Source: DASSHC01 sp035693105 (GTDB lineage Bacteria > Chloroflexota > Chloroflexia > Thermomicrobiales > Thermomicrobiaceae). From it: a DNA stretch of 7,447 nucleotides. The stretch spans positions 1-7,447 of the forward strand of contig DASSHC010000048.1 of NCBI GenBank assembly GCA_035693105.1, written 5' to 3'. The position numbers and the translations under genes are program-made. This document shows, one piece after another, positions 1-7,447 of the stretch (positions are counted from its first letter, which is position 1; every line of letters starts with the position of its first letter). The notes beneath the pieces were generated by a model. That model was not told the DNA's origin. It saw only the letters and a program-made list of their open reading frames with translations, and searched no databases.

Positions 1-78
1 CGCCACGGCGGCGCCGGGCGCACCCGCCGCGCGCAACTCCTGCTCCACCAGCGCACGCAGCCCGTCCTGATCAATCAT
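1..78 (-). CDS. N-terminus of a probable beta-lactamase-family serine hydrolase (partial)
   Basis: Only the first 26 codons are in the window; the gene continues past the left edge. Translation from the ATG at 78-76 reads MIDQDGLRALVEQ, then ELRAAGAPGAAVA. A short amphipathic helix followed by a G-x-PGAAVAV-type strand is the usual opening of class C beta-lactamase-related serine hydrolases (beta-lactamase/transpeptidase-like fold, penicillin-binding and esterase relatives). The catalytic SxxK and YxN motifs would lie outside the window, so the family call rests on this opening alone. There is no signal peptide in the visible part, which suggests a cytoplasmic enzyme or a different real start. 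A purine-rich ribosome-binding stretch, GGGGAGCGGG on the minus strand (90-81), supports the start. It is divergent from the membrane-protein gene at 157. Confidence 0.5.
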   Translation of the reverse strand, partial: MIDQDGLRALVEQELRAAGAPGAAVA

Positions 79-132
79 CGCCCGCTCCCCACCCGTACCA
101 ACGGCTCCTCGGCGCCCTGCGCGAACGAACGG

Positions 133-138
133 TATAGT
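133..138 (+). promoter_or_regulatory. Possible -10 element (TATAGT) in the divergent intergenic region
   Basis: The 78-bp gap between the two divergent genes holds one A/T island in an otherwise GC-rich stretch. On the plus strand it reads TATAGT, five of six matches to the bacterial -10 consensus, and would start transcription about 12 nt before the GTG at 157. No recognisable -35 lies 16-18 bp upstream. The surrounding nine bases GTATAGTAC are partly self-complementary, so the same island (TACTAT on the minus strand) could also serve the leftward gene. The assignment is weak. Confidence 0.3.
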
Positions 139-156
139 ACGGAGCAAGAGCACGTC

Positions 157-567
157 GTGGCCAGGGGGCGGAGCAAGCAGGGCGTGATCCGGCGCATCGT
201 CGAACACAACCGGCTCAACGGGGTCGTCTTCTCCACGATCGAATTCGTGTTGGTCGCGGCGGGCGCGGCATTCATCGCGGTGGGCATGGGCATTCACCAT
301 CACCTCGCCGGCGTGATCCTGGCCTGTGGCATCGCGCTGAACAGCCTGATGATCGTGGGGTTCGGCGCCGTCGCCTGGAGCCGGGGCGAGCGGGGCACGC
401 CGCTCATCCAGGTGTTCAGCCCGGCCGGCCGCGCCCGGTTGACCCAGGAGCATCCGACGCTGATGAGCGACACCCTGATCGTCGCCGCCGCTACCCTCTT
501 CCCCTACCTGCTGTCGGCGCTCGTGGCTGGCGAGGCCGGTCGCCGGACGCTCGGACGCGGCAGCTAG
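157..567 (+). CDS. Conserved small membrane protein of unknown function
   Basis: This is a 136-residue protein I cannot assign to a named family. It starts with a basic, arginine/lysine-rich segment (residues 1-20, ending in EHNRLNG). Two hydrophobic segments follow, at about residues 22-44 and 48-70, separated by a short GIHHH turn. A hydrophilic loop covers about 71-105 and contains the charged stretch ARLTQEHPTL. A third hydrophobic segment lies at about 106-125, and the tail is basic. By the positive-inside rule the N-terminus is probably cytoplasmic. The histidine cluster at 47-49 between segments 1 and 2 is notable but not diagnostic of metal binding. The start is uncertain: GTG at 157 has only a weak AAGAG upstream, while an in-frame GTG at 184 has GGAG 10 nt before it and would give a 127-residue form. 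The gene is convergent with the toxin-antitoxin operon and appears to be transcribed alone. Confidence 0.75.
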   Translation: MARGRSKQGVIRRIVEHNRLNGVVFSTIEFVLVAAGAAFIAVGMGIHHHLAGVILACGIALNSLMIVGFGAVAWSRGERGTPLIQVFSPAGRARLTQEHPTLMSDTLIVAAATLFPYLLSALVAGEAGRRTLGRGS

Positions 568-665
568 GGGGCACACTATAAGGCTTGAGCGCCAGCATCT
601 TGGCAGACAGCGAGATCATGGCCGGGGAAGGTGTGCAGGCTGTTGAGGTTGAATATCCGGCGCGG

Positions 666-989
666 CTAGCGCTCGCCTGAGTGCGCCGCGTCTTCCTGCC
701 GCAGCCGCTCCTTGAGCCAGATCCGCGCCAGCGTGGATGGGCCGATGCCCATCGCCCGGGCGCGCTTGGTGAGCGCCTCGCGATCAGCGCGGTCGAGCCG
801 CACGGTCAGGCGATCGGCTAGCTCAGGGCCGACTGTGACCTCAACCGGTTGCAATTCAACGCCCATGAACTCAGTGACGTCATGAGTATCCCAAAATTCC
901 GCCTCCTCCTCGATGTTCTGGAAGGCAGGAATTCGCCCGTGGGCCTCGGTGGGATAGCCAAAGTCGATGGATGGCTTGGGCTTGCTCAT
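666..989 (-). CDS. CopG/ribbon-helix-helix antitoxin (partner of the BrnT-type toxin)
   Basis: This 107-residue protein is the second gene of a toxin-antitoxin operon. Residues 20-37 (IPAFQNIEEEAEFWDTHD) carry the 'IPxF...EEAEFWDTHD' signature of CopG-type antitoxins of type II systems. Residues 61-96 form a ribbon-helix-helix: a beta strand (LTVRL), helix A (ADREALTKRARAMG), a short turn (GPS), then helix B (TLARIWLKERL). Such proteins normally dimerise, bind the operon's operator through the paired strands, and neutralise the toxin with the remaining segment; this role is inferred from the family. The ATG at 989-987 overlaps the toxin's TGA as ATGA, which implies translational coupling. I reject the longer in-frame extension to 1244 because it runs through the toxin gene in another frame and reads as low-complexity sequence. 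The segment 840-1000 is visibly less GC-rich than its neighbours. Confidence 0.88.
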   Translation of the reverse strand: MSKPKPSIDFGYPTEAHGRIPAFQNIEEEAEFWDTHDVTEFMGVELQPVEVTVGPELADRLTVRLDRADREALTKRARAMGIGPSTLARIWLKERLRQEDAAHSGER

Positions 990-1285
990 GGAATTTGCCC
1001 TTCGTGCTGCTGCTGGTACGCGCGGCGTTCCTGACGGCTCGCGGGACGAGCGCTGAAGACGTAAAAGGAACCCGTTTCCCGTGGCACTGGTCCGATGATG
1101 ACTGTAAGCATACGAGCGGCCAGGGTTGGCCCGGTCACCACGAACCGCTGCTTGTAGCTGGCTTGAAACATCGCATCGCCAGCGACGACCTCCTCCGCCT
1201 CCCGAGGCGTGACTTCGTGCTTGGCAATGTGATCGCGGTTCCAATCGTCCCAGACGAGTCGATCAATCGGCACCCGGCTGCTCAT
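986..1285 (-). CDS. brnT: BrnT-family ribonuclease toxin of a type II toxin-antitoxin system
   Basis: This is a 99-residue protein of normal length for BrnT (DUF497). Near the N-terminus it has the family pattern W-D-x-x-N-x-x-H-x-x-KH-x-V-x-x-x-EAEEV (residues 12-33), then a central strand region (RMLTVIIG, 58-65). The C-terminal SARPASRQERRAY motif (78-90) is the family's hallmark. BrnT toxins have a RelE-like fold and inhibit translation by cleaving RNA, and are held inactive by the antitoxin; the activity of this copy is inferred. Toxin-first order and the ATGA overlap with the antitoxin are typical of BrnTA. I chose ATG 1285 because the conserved domain begins right after it and a -10 element (TACAAT, 1297-1292) lies exactly 6 nt upstream, implying a leaderless mRNA. 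Alternative starts are ATG 1315 and GTG 1336. Both would put the promoter inside the gene, and neither has a well-spaced ribosome-binding site. Confidence 0.9.
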   Translation of the reverse strand: MSSRVPIDRLVWDDWNRDHIAKHEVTPREAEEVVAGDAMFQASYKQRFVVTGPTLAARMLTVIIGPVPRETGSFYVFSARPASRQERRAYQQQHEGQIP

Positions 1286-1291
1286 GAATTG

Positions 1292-1323
1292 ATTGTAGCG
1301 TACGGTGTCTGACATTGACAGAC
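1292..1323 (-). promoter_or_regulatory. Toxin-antitoxin promoter with an overlapping 17-bp palindromic operator
   Basis: On the minus strand a TACAAT hexamer (1297-1292, five of six matches to TATAAT) lies 6 nt before the toxin ATG. The bases where a -35 would lie (1320-1315) are covered by a near-palindrome at 1307-1323, GTCTGACATTGACAGAC on the plus strand. It has perfect 5-base outer arms and 14 of 17 symmetric positions. An operator covering the -35 region fits autorepression by the ribbon-helix-helix antitoxin, alone or with the toxin, as known for BrnTA and other type II systems. The -35 sequence itself (TGTCAA) is a poor match, so the promoter may be extended, weak or activator-assisted. 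The element and its symmetry are read directly; the binding protein is inferred. Confidence 0.6.
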
Positions 1324-1376
1324 GGCATTCCCTCACCCCTCCCGCTCGGTGAGCGACCGGCGTCCAGTCGCACGGT

Positions 1377-1405
1377 TTGACACGCCCCCAGCCCGGCGTG
1401 ACAAT
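1377..1405 (+). promoter_or_regulatory. Sigma-70-type promoter of the BNR-repeat gene with internal inverted repeat
   Basis: A perfect TTGACA (1377-1382) is followed by a 17-bp spacer and GACAAT (1400-1405, four of six matches to TATAAT). This predicts a start near 1412 and a leader of about 68 nt before the ATG at 1480. Overlapping both hexamers is an inverted repeat: TGACACGCC (1378-1386) and GGCGTGACA (1395-1403), separated by 8 bp, with 8 of 9 arm positions pairing. The half-site centres are 17 bp apart, so a dimeric regulator would contact the -35 and -10 together, which suggests repression. No candidate regulator is identified. Confidence 0.65.
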
Positions 1406-1465
1406 CGGGAACCGGTCGAGGCGGGTGGGGTGGGAGTGGCCGCGCCCGCCGGGCGGCAGTGCTAC

Positions 1466-1472
1466 AGGGAGG
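1466..1472 (+). promoter_or_regulatory. Shine-Dalgarno site that fixes the start of the BNR-repeat gene
   Basis: AGGGAGG lies 7 nt before the ATG at 1480, an ideal distance. This decides for ATG 1480 (MSVQSQ...) over the in-frame GTG at 1459, whose coding sequence would contain the ribosome-binding site itself. Confidence 0.85.
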
Positions 1473-1479
1473 AAAACGC

Positions 1480-4677
<3,198 letters not shown>

Positions 4678-4745
4678 GGGCAGCCGCGCCGGGTGCGCGT
4701 GGCGGGGAGAGCTCGTCGTCCTCCTTGACATGCTGCGCGGCGCGC

Positions 4746-7334
4746 TCAGGCCCTCAACGCGCGGCCCCGACGCAACGGGAACGTGGCTCGGCCGGTGAGC
4801 GGGCGAACGTGCCGGCTCCGCGCGGCCTGACGCGGAGCCGCGATCTCAAGCGCCAGCGCGAGCGCCTGGTCCGGCGGCAGATCGTAGCCTTCCTGCCAGA
4901 GCGCCGCGCTCGACTGTCGCCGGGCTGAGATGAGACGCGCCCGGTGCGTGCGCTCCACACGCTTGGCCGCGGCGCCGAGGCGTGTGCGCAGGCCCTCGGC
5001 GGCCGCCCAGAGCCGCACGGCGCGCGCTGGGTCCACGCCCGCCGCGGCCAACTCCGCCCCCGCCAGGAGGCAGCGGACGAGATCCTGCCGCGCTCCCGTC
5101 GCCTGGCTGGCGGCGATCGCCTCGCGCAGCGTCGAGCGTGCGCCGGCCGCGTCGCCGGCGCGGGCTTGGGTGAGCGCGAGATCAGCGAGCAGGCTGCCGA
5201 TGAGGTTGCGTGCGGCGCCCGCGCGGGCGCATGCCAGGCTCTCAGCGAAGAGCGCTCGCGCGCGGTCGAAGTCCTCTCGGGCCAGCGCGACCTCCCCCAG
5301 GGTCCCGAGCGAGAGGGCGCGCCCACCGCGATCCCCCAACTCGTCCCAGACCGCGAGGGCCTCGTGCAGCAGCGTCTCCGCGCGGGCATCCTCCCGCTGG
5401 TTGTACAGCTTGTCGGCCAGGTTGTTGAGCGCGATCGCGACGCCCCAGCGGTGGCCGCCCTGCCGGTGCAGGGCGAGCGACTCTTCGAGCAGGGCGATGG
5501 CGCGGGTGTTGTCGCCGTTGAGTGCCACCGCGCTGGCGAGCGTGGCCAGCGTCTCGGCCGTGCCACGCAGATCCCCCAGCGCACGGCGCAGGCGCAGGCA
5601 CTCCTCCAGACACTCCTGGCCATGGGTCAACTGCCGGCACTCGACTGCCAGCAGGCCCGCCGCGTCGAGCGCACCGGCCCGCGCCGCCGGCGGCGCGGGC
5701 CCGCCCAGCGCCAGGGCCTCCTCGGTCCAGCGCTGCCCCTCGCGCGCGAAGCCGCGCGCGATCCAGAAGCGTCCAAGCGCCCCGGCCAGGCGCTGCACGC
5801 GCTCGGACTCGCCCCGGTCGAGAGCCCGTCGCAGCGCCGCGCGCAGGTCAGCGCGCTCGGCCTCCAGCCGGTCGAGCCAGGCCGCGACCTCGCCGCCCCG
5901 CAGCTCACCGCGGGCTCGCTCGGCCAGCGCCAGAACGTAGTCGCCGTGCGCCCTTTCGACCGCGGTCCGGTCTTCCGAGGCCAGGCGCTCCAGCGCATAC
6001 TCGCGGATCGTCGCCAGCATGGCGAAGCGCGGCTCGGCCGCTCCCTCCGTCTCGTCCACCCGGCGCACGAGACTCTGGCGCACCAGCGCGGTCACGCCGT
6101 CGAGCGCGTCAATGCCCAACCGGCCGTCGTCGTCGCAGACGGCGGCGATGGCCTCAAGCGTCGCGGCGCCGGCGAAGACGGCCAGGCGCGCGAAGAGCCG
6201 CCGCTCGGCCGGCGCCAGCAAGCGCTCGCTCCAGGCGATCGCCGCGCGCAGCGCCCGGTGGCGGTCGGGAAGGTCGAACGGACCGCCGGTCAGGAGATCG
6301 AGGGAGTGTTCGAGGCGGGCGGCAAGCGCGGCCGGCGGCAGAGTGTCCACCCGCGCGGCCGCCAGCTCGATCGCCAGCGGGAGGCCATCCAGGCGGGTAC
6401 AGATGGCGGCGACGTCCGGAGCGTTGGCGTCGGTCAGGGTGAAGTCGGGCCGTACCGCGCGCGCCCGCGCCATGAAGAGGGCGGCGGCCGGCGACGTCGC
6501 CAGGGTCGCGGCGTTGAGCGGGCCAGCCAGGTCGGGCAGGCCCAGTGGCGCGACCGGGTAGACCGACTCCCCGCGCAGGCGCAGCGGGGCCCGGCTGGTC
6601 GCCAGCAGGGTTAGGCAGGGGACGCCGGCCAGCAGCGCGGCGATCTCCGGCGCGGCCGCCAGGAGGTGCTCGCAGTTGTCGAGCACGACCAGCGTCTCCC
6701 GCCCCACCAGCGCGGCGGCCAGCTGCTCCCCCGGGGAGCGGGCGCTGCCGGACTCCCGCAGGCCGCAGGCGTGTGCGATGGCCGCGAGCACCAGGGCCGG
6801 ATCGTCCAGCGGGGCGAGCGGAACGAACACGACGCGCCCGGGGACGTAATCGGTCAGCGCCGCGGCAATCGCCAGCGCCAGGCGGGTCTTGCCGACGCCC
6901 GCCGGTCCGGTCAGCGTGACGAGCTGGACCTCTGCTCGGGTGAGGAGCGCGGCCAGCGCCGAGACCTCCTCCGCCCGTCCCAGGAGCGGTGCCGGCGGGC
7001 GGGGGAGGGGGCTAGCCGGCAGGGTCAAGGGGGCCGTCGCGTCCAGGCTGTCGGCCTGGTCGGCGGCCGCAAGAGATTCACGTCGCGTCTCGGCTCCGGC
7101 GTGCCGCCAGGCCAGGAGCACGGCGGCACGCTCCTCCGTGGCCAGATCGAGCGCGGCGCAGAGCGCCTCGATCGAGTGGCGGTAGGGCCGGGTGCGATCG
7201 CGCTCGATATTGCCGATGGTGTTCACGCTGAGGTGCCCGCCGGTGCGCTCTGCCAGCTCCAACTGTGTCAGGCCGCGCTCCCGCCGGTAGCGGCTGAGCA
7301 AAGCCCCCAGCGAGTCTTCGTCCACCTGCGCCAT
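4746..7334 (-). CDS. XRE-type HTH, STAND/NB-ARC ATPase and TPR transcriptional regulator
   Basis: This is an 862-residue signal-transduction regulator. Residues 8-66 form an XRE/Cro-type helix-turn-helix (LLSRYRRERGLTQLELAERT, then SVNTIGNIERDRTRP). After a Pro/Ala-rich linker (85-116) comes a STAND NTPase: Walker A GPAGVGKT (143-150), Walker B LVVLDN followed by CEHL (215-223), an ATSR sensor (245-248) and GLPLAIEL (317-324). A winged-helix-like region covers about 350-450. Helical TPR-like repeats fill about 480-785, clearest at 593-700. A conserved C-terminal block, LWAAAEGLR...ALALALE, ends at residue 830. By family analogy (MalT/AfsR-like) the TPRs sense a ligand or partner, ATP binding drives oligomerisation, and the HTH binds DNA; its target is unknown. 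ATG 7334 is chosen for its GGGAGGG site 7 nt upstream. An in-frame ATG at 7364 would add ten residues. Residues 831-862 are a basic tail beyond the conserved block. Confidence 0.9.
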   Translation of the reverse strand: MAQVDEDSLGALLSRYRRERGLTQLELAERTGGHLSVNTIGNIERDRTRPYRHSIEALCAALDLATEERAAVLLAWRHAGAETRRESLAAADQADSLDATAPLTLPASPLPRPPAPLLGRAEEVSALAALLTRAEVQLVTLTGPAGVGKTRLALAIAAALTDYVPGRVVFVPLAPLDDPALVLAAIAHACGLRESGSARSPGEQLAAALVGRETLVVLDNCEHLLAAAPEIAALLAGVPCLTLLATSRAPLRLRGESVYPVAPLGLPDLAGPLNAATLATSPAAALFMARARAVRPDFTLTDANAPDVAAICTRLDGLPLAIELAAARVDTLPPAALAARLEHSLDLLTGGPFDLPDRHRALRAAIAWSERLLAPAERRLFARLAVFAGAATLEAIAAVCDDDGRLGIDALDGVTALVRQSLVRRVDETEGAAEPRFAMLATIREYALERLASEDRTAVERAHGDYVLALAERARGELRGGEVAAWLDRLEAERADLRAALRRALDRGESERVQRLAGALGRFWIARGFAREGQRWTEEALALGGPAPPAARAGALDAAGLLAVECRQLTHGQECLEECLRLRRALGDLRGTAETLATLASAVALNGDNTRAIALLEESLALHRQGGHRWGVAIALNNLADKLYNQREDARAETLLHEALAVWDELGDRGGRALSLGTLGEVALAREDFDRARALFAESLACARAGAARNLIGSLLADLALTQARAGDAAGARSTLREAIAASQATGARQDLVRCLLAGAELAAAGVDPARAVRLWAAAEGLRTRLGAAAKRVERTHRARLISARRQSSAALWQEGYDLPPDQALALALEIAAPRQAARSRHVRPLTGRATFPLRRGRALRA
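4813..4840. repeat. Perfect 10-bp inverted repeat in the 3' part of the STAND regulator gene
   Basis: CGGCTCCGCG (4813-4822) and CGCGGAGCCG (4831-4840) are exact reverse complements with an 8-nt loop. They can form a strong GC hairpin in either transcript. It lies inside the regulator's coding sequence (codons about 832-841), immediately after the conserved C-terminal block, and about 135 bp beyond the end of the convergent BNR gene. There is no T-run on either side, so it is not a canonical intrinsic terminator. It may act as a transcript-end stabiliser or attenuator, or it may be chance in GC-rich sequence. Confidence 0.6.
5676..5701. repeat. Perfect 26-bp uninterrupted palindrome within the STAND regulator gene
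   Basis: The 13-base arm GGCCCGCGCCGCC (5676-5688) is followed directly by its exact reverse complement (5689-5701). It encodes residues 545-553 of the regulator, a Gly/Pro/Ala-rich link (GPAPPAARA) just before the main TPR array. The reading frame is open through it. Its composition is only G and C, so codon bias makes long chance palindromes more likely here than in ordinary sequence. Confidence 0.6.
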
Positions 7335-7341
7335 GCGCCGG

Positions 7342-7348
7342 CCCTCCC
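7342..7348 (-). promoter_or_regulatory. Shine-Dalgarno site for the STAND regulator
   Basis: GGGAGGG on the minus strand lies 7 nt before the ATG at 7334. It supports MAQVDEDSL... as the main start rather than the in-frame ATG at 7364, which lacks a clear ribosome-binding site. With transcription starting near 7364 the leader would be about 30 nt. Confidence 0.75.
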
Positions 7349-7370
7349 AGTAATTCTGTCGCATGCGCTC

Positions 7371-7399
7371 ATTTTACTTCGCTTCTGCCTCATTGTCAC
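7371..7399 (-). promoter_or_regulatory. Sigma-70-type promoter of the STAND regulator
   Basis: On the minus strand GTGACA (7399-7394, five of six to TTGACA), a 17-bp spacer and TAAAAT (7376-7371, five of six to TATAAT) form a good housekeeping promoter. The expected start, about 7 nt downstream, falls at 7364, the A of an in-frame ATG. Transcription could therefore give a leaderless long form as well as a Shine-Dalgarno-led form from 7334. The 12-bp repeats begin 1 bp upstream of the -35. Confidence 0.7.
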
Positions 7400-7400
7400 G

Positions 7401-7435
7401 CGAGATTGGGGGCGAGATTGGGGGCGAGATTGGGG
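7401..7435. repeat. Three tandem copies of a 12-bp repeat next to the regulator's promoter
   Basis: The unit CGAGATTGGGGG occurs at 7401-7412 and 7413-7424, with a third copy at 7425-7435 matching its first 11 bases before diverging (A instead of G). The array ends 1 bp from the -35 hexamer of the STAND regulator promoter. This placement is typical of direct-repeat binding sites for an activator or autoregulator. The spacing of 12 bp is close to one helical turn, so successive sites would lie on nearly the same face. The runs of G on the plus strand could also favour unusual DNA structure. The window ends 12 bases further on, so the array's surroundings are not visible. Confidence 0.85.
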
Positions 7436-7447
7436 ATCTTTGCTGGC

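Noticed and set aside
568..680. Short plus-strand frame of about 31 codons from a TTG near 584 running to a TGA at about 680
   Set aside because: No ribosome-binding site, it overlaps the antitoxin's end, and there is no recognisable product. I see no gene, remnant or terminator I can support in 568-665.
990..1244. N-terminal extension of the antitoxin frame
   Set aside because: It would overlap most of the toxin gene and is compositionally odd. The ATGA overlap at 989-986 gives a normal-length antitoxin.
4725..4730. TTGACA hexamer on the plus strand between the convergent genes
   Set aside because: No -10-like hexamer lies 16-18 bp downstream, and no plus-strand gene follows.
4678..4745. 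GC-rich self-complementary stretches between the convergent genes, possibly a terminator (for example 4735-4745)
   Set aside because: The stems are short or have no loop, and there is no T-run in either direction, so no intrinsic terminator can be called.
4944..6614. 556-codon open frame on the plus strand opposite the STAND regulator
   Set aside because: Low-complexity Arg/Gln/Gly/Ala-rich translation with no motif, and it lies wholly within a well-supported minus-strand gene.
7401..7435. G-rich repeats read as a four-tract G-quadruplex or the start of a CRISPR array
   Set aside because: Only three G-runs are visible, so a standard intramolecular quadruplex lacks its fourth tract within the window. 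The copies have no spacers and are too short for CRISPR repeats.

Overview
The window is GC-rich (roughly 70 percent by eye) bacterial chromosome with tightly packed genes. Three things suggest a Chloroflexota-type genome (Thermomicrobia/Sphaerobacter-like): a large XRE-HTH + STAND NTPase + TPR regulator, a mixture of Shine-Dalgarno-led and apparently leaderless starts, and a small membrane protein of a type I associate with that phylum. This assignment is an inference; the window holds no rRNA or other marker gene.

Layout. (1) Positions 1-78, minus: the first 26 codons of a gene running off the left edge, probably a beta-lactamase-related serine hydrolase. (2) 157-567, plus: a 136-residue membrane protein of unknown function, divergent from gene 1. 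(3) 666-1285, minus: a two-gene toxin-antitoxin operon, a BrnT-family toxin followed by a CopG/ribbon-helix-helix antitoxin with an ATGA overlap. A 17-bp near-palindrome sits over the promoter. The antitoxin part looks less GC-rich than its surroundings. (4) 1480-4677, plus: a 1065-residue protein with about eleven Asp-box (BNR) motifs in two beta-propeller regions, a beta-rich domain and a helical C-terminus. It has a good promoter with a built-in inverted repeat and an excellent RBS, but no visible signal peptide. (5) 4746-7334, minus, convergent with gene 4: an 862-residue XRE-STAND-TPR regulator. Its promoter is followed upstream, at the right edge, by three head-to-tail copies of a 12-bp repeat.

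How they work together. Apart from the toxin-antitoxin pair, nothing shows that the genes form one pathway. The BNR protein and the STAND regulator are convergent neighbours with separate promoters, so a functional link is only possible. The most distinctive signals are regulatory: the operator-like palindrome over the toxin promoter, the inverted repeat joining the -35 and -10 of the BNR gene, the 12-bp repeats abutting the -35 of the regulator, and the same -10/N6/ATG leaderless geometry at two unrelated genes. I found no CRISPR array, insertion sequence, tRNA or rRNA, and no convincing intrinsic terminator.
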